From positions 1 to 37,075 of the forward strand of contig CAYZTB010000029.1 in NCBI GenBank assembly GCA_964481195.1: a DNA stretch of 37,075 nucleotides. The letters are read 5' to 3'. Shown one piece after another: positions 17,449 to 25,364 of this stretch (position 1 is the stretch's first letter; every line of letters starts with the position of its first letter). This DNA is from Palsa-948 sp964481195. Its GTDB lineage: Bacteria; Bacteroidota; Bacteroidia; Palsa-948. A program made the position numbers and the translations under genes. Under the pieces are notes generated by a model. That model saw only the letters and a list, made by a program, of their open reading frames with translations, had not been told where the DNA came from and made no database searches.

Positions 17449-19387
17449 ATCTACCTAAGTTTCGAATCCCTTTCAAAACTATTTTGATGTCGTTTATAGC
17501 ATGGTAATCCGTTGCGTACAGCTTGTTCAAGCGTTCAGACATTTCCTGACCTATATTTTTATCGTTATAGGCATCGGCAGGAAATAGGATTCCTTTTCTT
17601 TTTTCTGAGAATTCTGGAGTTTGATCGTAGCCAACCCAAGTGTTGTTGCCAATTAATACTTTTAAGCAGTTTAACAAGAAGTTTATTGGATTTTTAATTA
17701 TTAAAACTAAAAGTGGAGATAATATTAGTAATAGTATTGATAATGAAGTATCTATAATTATTTTTTTTCTTTTATTTGAAGGCTTATTTACAGAGTTTAC
17801 ATCGATAGAATAAAGCTCACCGGCAGTATTTATTGAGTTACTGCCAATAATAGAAAAGCTTTCCTGCGGAGCTATTTTAAATTCAATATCAGATTCAGTC
17901 ATAGCTGCAATAGTTTTCTCTGAGCTGACATTTTTAGCGCAAAATATTACTTCATCAATTTTATATACATCAATTACTTCTTGTAGCTGACTAAATTTAC
18001 CTAAGTAAGGATCTGTTTTGTACTCTGTCCCATCAGCACTAACAAATCCTATAAAAGAGTTTTTAATGGTAGATTCTTTAAGTAAAGCAAAAACCCGCTT
18101 AAATTCACTTTCATCACCTACTATTACTAATCGCTTAGAACTGCTCCCTTCTAAAATAAATTCTTTGATACCAATTAAATGGAGCGTCATTCTAGAGAAA
18201 ATTATCGAAATGGTAGCCCAAGAAGCTCCTATGAGAATAAGTGCACGAGAAAAACGATATGCTTCTGGTAGAAGTGCGTAGATAGAAAGAATCACCCCAG
18301 TGCCCCAAAAAATTCCTCGTGCTATCTTCTGTAATTTCACCGGCTTGTCATAGCCGCCACTGATAAATATGGAAAATATCCAAATGAAAACATAAATGAC
18401 AAAAGCTGAAAAAACTAAATTATCAGGATAGGCGCCTCCTTCTACAAATTTAATGTTGTGTTCGTAATAATCTTTTATAAAAAAAAGTCCGGCATATACG
18501 ATGGTGGCATCTAAAAGCGGGACATATATTTTCTTAATAAATCGTTTTGACAAAGCAGCACCTGCCCGAATAGCTATTGCAAAATAGATGAGCAAGGAGA
18601 ATATTTTAGCCTGATCTTTTGCAAAATGTTTTTTAGCAAAGATGGCCATGGCGTTATAAAACACCAGCACATAATTGACCGAACTTTTCTTTGTGCTTTC
18701 TCCTTTGTAATGAATGATGCGGGTTTCCGGGAAGTAATAGTTTTTGTATCCTGCAAGCGTTATTCGATACGACAAATCAATATCCTCTCCATACATGAAA
18801 AAGGTTTCATCTAAAAGTCCGGTTTTGTCCAGTGCAGATTTACGTATCATCATAAACGCTCCAGCCAGTACATCTACTTCGTGTGTTTTGTTTTTATCTA
18901 AGTAGCCTAAGTGATATTTTCCAAATGTTTCAGAGTTTGGAAAAAGAGCAGCTAGTCCAAACACTTTATAAAAAGCAACAGCAGGAGTAGGGAGTCCGCG
19001 TTTTGATTCAGGCAAAAAATTTCCTTTTCCATCTAGCATCATCACGCCTGCACTTCCTGCCTCCGGGTGCGAATCCATAAACTGAATGGTTTTTTGGAAC
19101 GTATCTTCCTGAACTACTGTATCTGGGTTTAATAAAAGAATATACTCGCCTTTCGCTTGGGTAATAGCCTGATTGTTTGCGGCAGAAAACCCTACATTTT
19201 TTTCATTGGCAACAAGATTTACCTGAGGAAATTTTTTTCGCACCATTGGGACAGATCCATCAACAGAACTGTTATCAACCACAAAAACTTCTGCTTCGAG
19301 ACTACCAATAGCCTTATAAACAGAATGTAAACATTGCTCTAAGAAATGTTCAACGTTATAGTTGACAATGATTACGGATAGTTTCAT
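17447..19387 (-). CDS. GT2 glycosyltransferase fused to a membrane/Rossmann module with a shortened sugar-phosphotransferase remnant
   Basis: 646-aa membrane glycosyltransferase. Residues 1-240 are a GT2 domain of the rhamnosyltransferase-like type: VDNSS (37-41), LLLNPDT (85-90) as the nucleotide-sugar motif, and MYGEDIDL (198-205) with E201/D202. Several membrane helices follow (about 260-285, 290-305, 325-345, 358-375, 380-400). A Rossmann-like stretch then begins SKRLVIVGDESEF (about 418-430), like the CoA_binding_3 part of WcaJ-type polyprenyl-glycosylphosphotransferases. The C-terminus keeps the entry helix (KKIIIDTSLSILLLILSPLL) and end pieces of that domain (LKVLIGNNTWVGY, NDIKIVLKGI) but appears to lack the central catalytic region. 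It overlaps recR by 4 bp (translational coupling) and probably acts in surface glycan assembly. Confidence 0.85.
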   Translation of the reverse strand: MKLSVIIVNYNVEHFLEQCLHSVYKAIGSLEAEVFVVDNSSVDGSVPMVRKKFPQVNLVANEKNVGFSAANNQAITQAKGEYILLLNPDTVVQEDTFQKTIQFMDSHPEAGSAGVMMLDGKGNFLPESKRGLPTPAVAFYKVFGLAALFPNSETFGKYHLGYLDKNKTHEVDVLAGAFMMIRKSALDKTGLLDETFFMYGEDIDLSYRITLAGYKNYYFPETRIIHYKGESTKKSSVNYVLVFYNAMAIFAKKHFAKDQAKIFSLLIYFAIAIRAGAALSKRFIKKIYVPLLDATIVYAGLFFIKDYYEHNIKFVEGGAYPDNLVFSAFVIYVFIWIFSIFISGGYDKPVKLQKIARGIFWGTGVILSIYALLPEAYRFSRALILIGASWATISIIFSRMTLHLIGIKEFILEGSSSKRLVIVGDESEFKRVFALLKESTIKNSFIGFVSADGTEYKTDPYLGKFSQLQEVIDVYKIDEVIFCAKNVSSEKTIAAMTESDIEFKIAPQESFSIIGSNSINTAGELYSIDVNSVNKPSNKRKKIIIDTSLSILLLILSPLLVLIIKNPINFLLNCLKVLIGNNTWVGYDQTPEFSEKRKGILFPADAYNDKNIGQEMSERLNKLYATDYHAINDIKIVLKGIRNLGR

Positions 19388-20004
19388 TTTGAAGAAATCG
19401 CACTCTCGTATGGAATGCGGTTAGTAATAGAACGCCCCAGTGTTATTTCATCGGCATATTCTAGTTCATCGCCAATGGAAATTCCACGAGCGATGGTTGT
19501 AATGATGAGATTGAATTCTTTTAGTCGTTTATATAGATAAAAATTTGTGGTATCTCCTTCCATGGTCGTACTCAACGCCATGATAACCTCCTTTATTTCA
19601 CCTGTAGCTATTCTTTTTACAAGTGTATCAATGTTCAAATCGGCAGGGCCAATTCCGTCTAGCGGAGAAATAATTCCCCCTAACACATGATACACACCTC
19701 GGTACTGTTGCGTGCTTTCAATCGCCATAACATCTCGTATATCTTCTACAATACATAAAGCGCTTTTATCTCGATTATGGTTGGCGCAAATATTGCAAAT
19801 TTCTTTTTCAGAAATATTGTGACAAACCTTACAGTGTTGGAGGTTCAGCTTTAGTTCAATCAAAGAATCAGCAAATGCTTGCGTTTCCTGATTGCTTTGT
19901 TTTAAAACATGCAAAAAATATCGGGTAGCAGTTTTTCTGCCTACACCCGGTAGTTTGGCAAATTCATTAATAACGACTTCTATATGTTTGGATGAAAAAT
20001 TCAA
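19384..20004 (-). CDS. recR: Recombination mediator RecR
   Basis: RecR helps RecF/RecO load RecA on gapped DNA. The 206-aa length is standard. It has an N-terminal helix-hairpin-helix (EFAKLPGVGRKTATRYFLHVL), a zinc finger C58-x2-C61...C70-x2-C73 and a Toprim domain beginning LCIVEDIRDVMAIE. The Walker-like C-terminal block is GDELEYADEITLGRSITNRIPYE. The start is TTG at 20004, chosen because the family N-terminus (MNFSSKxIE) begins there and no ATG or GTG fits. Its last codons overlap the start of the GT2 gene by 4 bp, an odd pairing of repair and glycan genes that probably reflects operon accident. RecO and RecF are not in the window. Confidence 0.95.
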   Translation of the reverse strand: MNFSSKHIEVVINEFAKLPGVGRKTATRYFLHVLKQSNQETQAFADSLIELKLNLQHCKVCHNISEKEICNICANHNRDKSALCIVEDIRDVMAIESTQQYRGVYHVLGGIISPLDGIGPADLNIDTLVKRIATGEIKEVIMALSTTMEGDTTNFYLYKRLKEFNLIITTIARGISIGDELEYADEITLGRSITNRIPYESAISSK

Positions 20005-20151
20005 TTTAGCGCTTTATCAAGGTGCACGAATTTACGAATAAAAAAGACGAAAATAGTCGGCATTCGTATATTGAGTGTATGGCAAATCAATTGTTTCGTG
20101 TTAATTAGTTAAATTAGTGATTAGTAAAACAAACATATTATTATAAATCTA

Positions 20152-20183
20152 GCCACGAATTGCACGAATTTCCACTAATTATT
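20152..20183 (+). repeat. Short 10-bp-period interspersed repeat (CACGAATT type)
   Basis: Degenerate units CCACGAATT, GCACGAATTT and CCACTAATTA stand in tandem. An inverted relative (TTCGTGTTAATTAGTTAAATT) begins at about 20096, and a diverged piece (GCACGAATTTACGAATA) occurs at about 20023-20040. A second copy of the motif lies at 32259-32293. No coding sequence is present. Confidence 0.6.
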
Positions 20184-20204
20184 TTGGTGCATAATAAAAA
20201 AATG

Positions 20205-20417
20205 ATTTCACGCAGAGACGCTGAGTTCGCCAAGAACAGCCTTAGTAATTTTGTATTTCTTTGTGCTCTTTGTGTTTTCTGTTTTTTTTGGCAGCATTTA
20301 ACCACAAAGAACACAGAGATGCATCACACAAAGGTCACTAAGAACAGTCGTAATAAGATTTGTATTCCTCTGCGTTCTTTGTCTGTAGGACTCCTTCGGA
20401 GCGTCTCTGCGAGAAAT
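20205..20417 (+). mobile_element. MITE-like non-coding element with terminal inverted repeats
   Basis: A 213-bp stretch is bounded by an 18-bp imperfect inverted repeat: ATTTCACGCAGAGACGCT at 20205-20222, and at 20400-20417 its reverse complement with one mismatch. Inside are internal inverted relatives (CTTTGTGCTCTTTGTG against CACAAAGAACACAGAG), so the whole can fold into a long imperfect hairpin. It holds no convincing gene; the short open frame through it is a shadow. About 120 bases inside (20247-20366) recur in inverted orientation at 36701-36826. The rest of 20005-20467 holds only the short CACGAATT repeats and AT-rich sequence. No clear target-site duplication is visible. Confidence 0.6.
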
Positions 20418-20467
20418 AGATAACAGAAGACCCCGTATATTCGCACTTATTTTTAAACTACAATATT

Positions 20468-21319
20468 ATGAATTACTATAGCTATGCAAATGGCAAAATC
20501 ATCAAGAAGGATAATATCAAAATTGGCATTTCAGATTTGGTAATGCTTAGAGGCTATGGGGTATTTGATTATATGAGAACGTATGCCGGAAAGCCCTTTC
20601 TTGTACATGACTATATATCCCGATTTAGCAATTCTGCTAAGGAAATGAAATTGAAATTACCGCTTAGCAATGATAAGATTGAAAAAATTATTTATACCTT
20701 ATTGAAAAAAAATCAAAAGAAAAATCAGGTAAAGGAATTTGGTATTCGCTTCTTGCTGACTGGTGGTTATTCGTTAGACTCTTTTTTGCCATCTATTAAG
20801 CCGAACTTATTTATTTTAATTGAAGACACGCCTCACTACCCGGATTGGTGGTTGGATAAGGGAGTAAAGTTAATTACCTATTCCCATGTTCGAGAAATGC
20901 CAGTTGTGAAAACTATAAATTATCTTACAGCCATTCATCAGGCAGATGTTAGGCGATCGCGTAAAGCGCAGGATACGTTATATGTAGCAGGTGGAAAGCT
21001 TTTGGAAACGACAAGAAATAATTTCTTTCTATTTAATGGCAATACCCTTGTTACGCCTTCTGAAAATGTGTTAAAAGGGATAACGCGAAATTTAATTTTA
21101 AAACTTGCTAAAAAAAAATATAAAATAGAAGTTAGAGATGTAAAAGTGTCTGAGCTAAAAAAATGCTCAGAGTGTTTCATTACTGGCACAACTCGGGGAA
21201 TTACTCCGGTTATTCAAATTGACAATCTGAAAATTGGCAATGGAGTAGTAGGTGAAAACACAAAAGAGTTGATGAATTTTTTTTGGAATTTTGTTGAAAC
21301 ACAAAATCTGAAGCGTTAA
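20468..21319 (+). CDS. Aminotransferase class IV (branched-chain aminotransferase / aminodeoxychorismate lyase type)
   Basis: 283-aa fold-type IV PLP enzyme. Members either transfer amino groups of branched-chain or D-amino acids (IlvE, DAT) or release pyruvate from aminodeoxychorismate (PabC). Landmarks are the N-terminal YANGKI...SDLVMLRGYGVFDYMRTY, the PLP lysine K148 in VVKTINYL, E180 in LLETTRNNFFLF and the phosphate-binding TGTTRGITPV near the C-terminus. The text does not separate IlvE from PabC: the substrate-loop residues are unusual and the protein is shorter than IlvE. A promoter-like TATATTCG lies at 20436-20443, just after the repeat island. It converges with the flavoprotein gene with 1 bp between stops. 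Confidence 0.85.
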   Translation: MNYYSYANGKIIKKDNIKIGISDLVMLRGYGVFDYMRTYAGKPFLVHDYISRFSNSAKEMKLKLPLSNDKIEKIIYTLLKKNQKKNQVKEFGIRFLLTGGYSLDSFLPSIKPNLFILIEDTPHYPDWWLDKGVKLITYSHVREMPVVKTINYLTAIHQADVRRSRKAQDTLYVAGGKLLETTRNNFFLFNGNTLVTPSENVLKGITRNLILKLAKKKYKIEVRDVKVSELKKCSECFITGTTRGITPVIQIDNLKIGNGVVGENTKELMNFFWNFVETQNLKR

Positions 21320-21320
21320 T

Positions 21321-22871
21321 TTATTTGGAAGCTACTTTCTCAGCACATCGCTCTCCGTCCATAGCAGCCGAAACGATTCCACCTGCATATCCTGCTCCTT
21401 CTCCGCAAGGATAAAGTCCTTTTATTTGTGGATGCTGTAACGAATCTGCATCTCTTGGAATTCGTACTGGTGATGAAGTTCTTGATTCGGTTGCAACCAT
21501 AATCGCTTCTTCTGTAACATAGCCATGCATTTTTTTTCCAAATGCAATTAGCCCTTCTCGTAATCTGCTGCTTACACTGTTGGGCAACACCTCGCGTAAG
21601 GAAACAGAATTAGTGCCAATGAAATAAGAGTTTTTAGGAAGTGTAGCGGAAATTCTTCCGGCAATAAAATCAGTAACTCGTTGTGCGGGTGCTTTTAAAT
21701 TACTTCCACCAGCTATAAATGCTTTCCGTTCGACTGCTTGTTGAAAATGTAAGGCTGCCAAAGGACCGTATTGATTATATTTTGCAAAATCTTCTTCATC
21801 CACACTTACCACTAAGCCACTGTTAGCATATGGGTTGTTTCTTCTGGAGGGCGACCAGCCGTTAACAACTATTTCTTCGGGGTTAGTCATAGAAGGTGCA
21901 ATGATACCTCCCGGGCACATGCAGAATGAAAAAACTCCTTTTCCTTTTGCTTGATGAACTAGGCTATAAGCTGCAGGAGGAAGGTATTCGCTTCTGATGG
22001 TGCAATGATATTGTAGACTGTCAATTAGTGCTTGTGGGTGCTCTATGCGAACTCCCAAGGCAAATGGTTTTGCTTCAATATGCACTTTTTGATTTTGAAG
22101 CATAAAATAAATGTCGCGCGCAGAATGACCGGTAGCAAGAATAACAGATTCGCCTTTTATTTTTTCTCCGTTTGATAATTGAACGCCTTTACAGGTATCA
22201 TTTTCTATAATTAACTCCGTAACTTTGCTGTTAAAATGAAACTCACCACCAGAATCTTCAATGGTCTTTCTCATCTTGGTAATAATCTGTGGAAGTTTAT
22301 TAGTTCCAATGTGAGGATGTGCTTCGTATAATATTTGTTCGTCAGCACCGTGCATGACAAACAAATGTAGGATGCGCTCTATGTCACCTCTTTTTGTTGA
22401 GCGGGTATACAGCTTTCCATCCGAATAAGTGCCAGCACCTCCTTCCCCAAAACAATAGTTGCTATCAGGGTTTACGATGTGTTTTTTTGTTAAGGTGGCC
22501 AAATCCCTTCTTCTTTCAGAAACTTTTTTTCCTCTTTCTATAATTATTGGTTTTAAGCCAAGTTCAATTAATTTAAAAGCGGCAAAAATTCCAGCAGGCC
22601 CGCTACCAACTATAATGACAGACTTTGCTTGAGAAATATTTTTAAGAATTATTTCCTTAAGTATTATTTTTTGAAAGGGTTCGTTAATAAAAACTTCAAT
22701 TTGTATTTGTACAAATGTTCTCCTTCCACGCGCATCGATGGATTGGCGTACCCTTCTGATGCCTGTAATCTCGTTGGTGGGAATGCTTAATTCGGCAGAA
22801 ACATATTCAAGTAATGCAGTGCTGCTGCTCGTAACATTGGGGAGTACTCGGAGGTTGAGTTTTTTTATCAT
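21321..22871 (-). CDS. FAD-dependent oxidoreductase, COG2509 type
   Basis: 516-aa flavoprotein of the conserved but functionally undefined COG2509 group. An N-terminal ~80-residue extension (LNLRVLPNVTSSSTALLEYV, GIRRVRQSIDARGRRTFVQ) is typical of the group. The FAD Rossmann motif GSGPAGIFAA follows at 89-98. The family phrases NYCFGEGGAGTYSDGKLYTRS, LATGHSARDIYFML and the C-terminal YPCGEGAGYAGGIVSAAMDG are all present. No membrane segment or signal peptide is seen, so it is cytoplasmic. It stands alone between converging and codirectional genes, with 60 bp to the helicase gene upstream. The reaction is unknown. Confidence 0.9.
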   Translation of the reverse strand: MIKKLNLRVLPNVTSSSTALLEYVSAELSIPTNEITGIRRVRQSIDARGRRTFVQIQIEVFINEPFQKIILKEIILKNISQAKSVIIVGSGPAGIFAAFKLIELGLKPIIIERGKKVSERRRDLATLTKKHIVNPDSNYCFGEGGAGTYSDGKLYTRSTKRGDIERILHLFVMHGADEQILYEAHPHIGTNKLPQIITKMRKTIEDSGGEFHFNSKVTELIIENDTCKGVQLSNGEKIKGESVILATGHSARDIYFMLQNQKVHIEAKPFALGVRIEHPQALIDSLQYHCTIRSEYLPPAAYSLVHQAKGKGVFSFCMCPGGIIAPSMTNPEEIVVNGWSPSRRNNPYANSGLVVSVDEEDFAKYNQYGPLAALHFQQAVERKAFIAGGSNLKAPAQRVTDFIAGRISATLPKNSYFIGTNSVSLREVLPNSVSSRLREGLIAFGKKMHGYVTEEAIMVATESRTSSPVRIPRDADSLQHPQIKGLYPCGEGAGYAGGIVSAAMDGERCAEKVASK

Positions 22872-22931
22872 CGTGTCAGTCAGGTTTTTATCCTGAAATG
22901 AAGTACAAATTTATGGAAATAATTTTAGAGT

Positions 22932-24245
22932 CTAGCTTGATATTTCAAACTTCATTTTTTTGTTTTTTATTCGTTGCTCTCGTATTAGTCTTAATGTATT
23001 TTCGATTTTGTTACTTTTAACAGCCGCATAAGCAGAAAAATCTAATACTTCAATTTTGCCAAGTTCTTCTTTTTTTAGATTACCTTTTTTTAATAACATG
23101 CCTACAATATCCATTTTATTGATCTTATCTTTTTTTCCAGCAGCGATGTAAAGAGTTTTCCATTCACTGGGCTTGGGCGCAATAAATTTTTGAGGTAGTC
23201 TCTCGATTTCAGGCACAGATTTTAAAAAAGGTGGTAAGTGGTCAGATTCTTTTAATAAGAAATAAGCTGTGCCATTTGCTTTCATTCGTGCTGTTCTTCC
23301 GTTGCGGTGTATCATAACTTCTTCGGTAGTTGGAAGTTGGTAATGAATGATGGCTTCAATTTCAGGGATATCTAATCCTCGAGAAGCAAGGTCTGTAGAA
23401 ACTAAGATATGGATGCTTCCATTTTTTAGTTTTATTAAAACCTTTTCTCTATCAATTTGTTCCAGACCACCATGGTAAATGCCGTGGGATACTTTCAACT
23501 TATTTAATTGCTCGCTAATACGCTCAACAGCATCTCGGTGGTTGCAAAAAACGATTGTTGATTGAGAATTAAGTTTGCCAATCAAGAGCATCAAAGCGTC
23601 CATTTTATCAACGCCTGTTGCTTTCACTGTTTTTAGAAGTAAGGTTGATTCGGTTTGTTTTTTTGAATTAGAGTAATCTAGATAACTCGTTTTGCCCATT
23701 CCTACAAAAGCAGGTATTTCCTTTAATGGTGTTGCCGAAGTGAGAATTCTTTTTTGCAAGCCCTTGATTTGGGAGATAATGAAGGACATCTCTTCTTGAA
23801 AACCAGCATCGAGTGATTTGTCAAACTCATCCAAAATAAGAGTGAATAATTTATTTGTTGTAAAGTTATTGCTGTCTAAATGATAGGCTATTCTGCCAGG
23901 AGTGCCTACTAGCACGGCTGGTGGTTGAAGTAAATTATTTTTTTCTATTCGAACAGGATGACCGCCATAGCAACAGTTGATTTTGTAGCCAGTTCCCATC
24001 TCTTTAAAAACACGTTCAATCTGTTGAGCCAGCTCGCGAGTTGGTACAAGAATTAGTGCCTGGGTTTCTTTAATCTCTTTTTTTAATAAATGAACTAGGG
24101 GTAATAAAAAGGCAATGGTTTTTCCTGAGCCGGTAGGAGAGATGAGAATAGTATCCGTGTTGTTAAGTATTGTTTTAATAGCCGTTTCTTGCATTTCATT
24201 TAGCGAAGCAATATTGAGGCTTGCTAAAATTTTTGAATTATCCAT
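22932..24245 (-). CDS. DEAD-box RNA helicase with DbpA-type RNA-binding tail
   Basis: 437-aa ATP-dependent RNA helicase, probably acting in ribosome assembly or RNA turnover. It has a Q-motif-like LNEMQ near residue 16, Walker A SPTGSGKT (36-43), PTRELAQQ (69-76), TPGRIAYHL, motif II DEFD (139-142), motif III SAT (170-172), STDLASRGLDIP and the final HRNGRTARMKANG. Motif II reads D-E-F-D instead of D-E-A-D, a permitted variation because the aspartates and glutamate are kept. The C-terminal ~75 residues (LYIAAGKKDKINKMDIVGML) are a DbpA-like RNA-binding domain. A strong hairpin ends only 12 bases upstream of the start codon (24257-24287). Confidence 0.92.
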   Translation of the reverse strand: MDNSKILASLNIASLNEMQETAIKTILNNTDTILISPTGSGKTIAFLLPLVHLLKKEIKETQALILVPTRELAQQIERVFKEMGTGYKINCCYGGHPVRIEKNNLLQPPAVLVGTPGRIAYHLDSNNFTTNKLFTLILDEFDKSLDAGFQEEMSFIISQIKGLQKRILTSATPLKEIPAFVGMGKTSYLDYSNSKKQTESTLLLKTVKATGVDKMDALMLLIGKLNSQSTIVFCNHRDAVERISEQLNKLKVSHGIYHGGLEQIDREKVLIKLKNGSIHILVSTDLASRGLDIPEIEAIIHYQLPTTEEVMIHRNGRTARMKANGTAYFLLKESDHLPPFLKSVPEIERLPQKFIAPKPSEWKTLYIAAGKKDKINKMDIVGMLLKKGNLKKEELGKIEVLDFSAYAAVKSNKIENTLRLIREQRIKNKKMKFEISS

Positions 24246-24256
24246 AGTAAAAATAA

Positions 24257-24287
24257 AAGCGGGTTTAATATTTCATTAAACCCGCTT
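24257..24287 (-). terminator. Strong hairpin between the Pro-rich protein gene and the DEAD-box helicase start
   Basis: AAGCGGGTTTAAT (24257-24269) pairs perfectly with ATTAAACCCGCTT (24275-24287) around a 5-base loop. Read on the minus strand it is followed by TTTTATTTTTAC and then the helicase ATG. It looks like an intrinsic terminator for the gene ending at 24319, yet its U-rich tail is also the leader of the helicase gene, so read-through control is possible. Confidence 0.8.
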
Positions 24288-24318
24288 AAAATTATTTAGG
24301 TTATTTTTCTAACGAAAA

Positions 24319-24831
24319 TTAATCGTCAACTTTTTTTCCTTTTTTATCTTTGTCCTTATCCTTGTCTTTGTCTTCATGTTTTATTTGGCCTTTATGTTTG
24401 CCTTTGTTTTTATGCTGACCATTGTCATAATCTCCAGAATTAGCTGGCTTTGGTGAGCCATGCATAGGGCCTGGTTGTGGTTTTGGTGGATTAGCAATGG
24501 GCTGGTTTCCTGAAGAGTTTGGTCTTGGAGTGGGTTGTGGAGCAGCCTGCTGATCTGTTGCTTTTGGTGCCGGACTAGTACTTGAGTTTGGTCTAGGAGT
24601 TACTTCTGGTGATGTTTGATGTTCTGAAGTGCCTGTTGCAGGTTTTGTAGAAGAATTAGGTCTTGGTGTTGGAGTTGCATGAGGCTGTGATTCTGAAGCT
24701 GCAGGAGCAGGAGTTACTGTTTCAGAAGTGCTTTTACCTTTTGTTGGTTGAATTGTTATTGTTTCTTTGTTTTGTGCAAACAACACAGCACTTAATGCTA
24801 ATGCTGTTATTGATAAAATTGTTTTTTTCAT
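24319..24831 (-). CDS. Exported low-complexity protein with TPRPNSS repeats and a Lys/Asp tail
   Basis: 170-aa exported protein of unknown function. Residues 1-19 are a signal peptide (cleavage after LFAQ). The mature chain is disordered in character. Three spaced copies of TPRPNSS (about residues 55-100, ~26 residues apart) sit in Pro/Ser/Thr/Ala-rich linkers. A Gly/His/Asn stretch follows (SGDYDNGQHKNKGKHKG), then a highly charged end with KDKDKDKDKKGKKVDD. Such composition suits a surface stalk, a metal- or polyanion-binding tail, or a stress-related extracellular protein; nothing decides between these. It is monocistronic by appearance, closed by the hairpin at 24257-24287. Confidence 0.7.
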   Translation of the reverse strand: MKKTILSITALALSAVLFAQNKETITIQPTKGKSTSETVTPAPAASESQPHATPTPRPNSSTKPATGTSEHQTSPEVTPRPNSSTSPAPKATDQQAAPQPTPRPNSSGNQPIANPPKPQPGPMHGSPKPANSGDYDNGQHKNKGKHKGQIKHEDKDKDKDKDKKGKKVDD

Positions 24832-24899
24832 GAAAATAGGTTTATTGGTTGCTGAGTATGTTCAAATAGTGTGCCAAATACGAATATACAATATTATAA

Positions 24900-25364
24900 T
24901 CATTTTATTGCGATTACTGAAATCTCGACATTAACATTTTTGGGCAGAACGGATACTTGCACCGTCTCTCTAGCGGGTGGGTTTTCAGGGAAATACTTAC
25001 CATACACCTCATTTACTTTTCCAAAGTTTTCCATATCGGAAAGAAAGATGCTGCATTTTACAATGTCGCTCATTTTCATTGAGCTTGCTTCAATAACTGC
25101 TTTAATGTTTTCCATTACTAAATTGGTTTCATTTTCAATAGAAGAGGTGTCAAGCACTCCTGTTTGGGGATTGATAGCTATTTGTCCGGATACAAATAAA
25201 GTATTGTTCTTCAAAACAGCTTGACTGTAGGGGCCAATAGGCTTAGGTGCTTTTTCAGTGAAAATTATTTTTTTGTCTTCCATCGTGTTTTTTCGTTTAG
25301 AGTAAATAAATATAATTGTAGCTATAGTACTAATGCAGAGTAGAAGAATTAAAAAGTTTTTCAA
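24900..25364 (-). CDS. RidA family enamine/imine deaminase, possibly membrane-anchored
   Basis: RidA (YjgF/YER057c/UK114) proteins hydrolyse reactive 2-aminoacrylate-type imines made by PLP enzymes. The core from MEDKKIIFTEKAPKPIGPYSQAV is canonical, with LFVSGQIAINPQTG, the catalytic Arg in PPARETVQV and the Glu in NVNVEISVIAIK. Two starts are possible. ATG at 25283 gives the usual ~127 aa. TTG at 25364 adds 27 residues reading as one transmembrane helix followed by SKRKNT, and overlaps the upstream stop codon by 4 bases. The longer form is listed because the overlap and the helix-plus-basic-stop pattern are unlikely by chance, but the shorter form is a serious alternative. Confidence 0.85.
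   Translation of the reverse strand: MKNFLILLLCISTIATIIFIYSKRKNTMEDKKIIFTEKAPKPIGPYSQAVLKNNTLFVSGQIAINPQTGVLDTSSIENETNLVMENIKAVIEASSMKMSDIVKCSIFLSDMENFGKVNEVYGKYFPENPPARETVQVSVLPKNVNVEISVIAIK

Noticed and set aside
20160..20423. 87-aa open frame in the 20 kb repeat island
   Set aside because: It coincides with the inverted-repeat element and reads as low-complexity repeat translation (FLCALCVFCFF).
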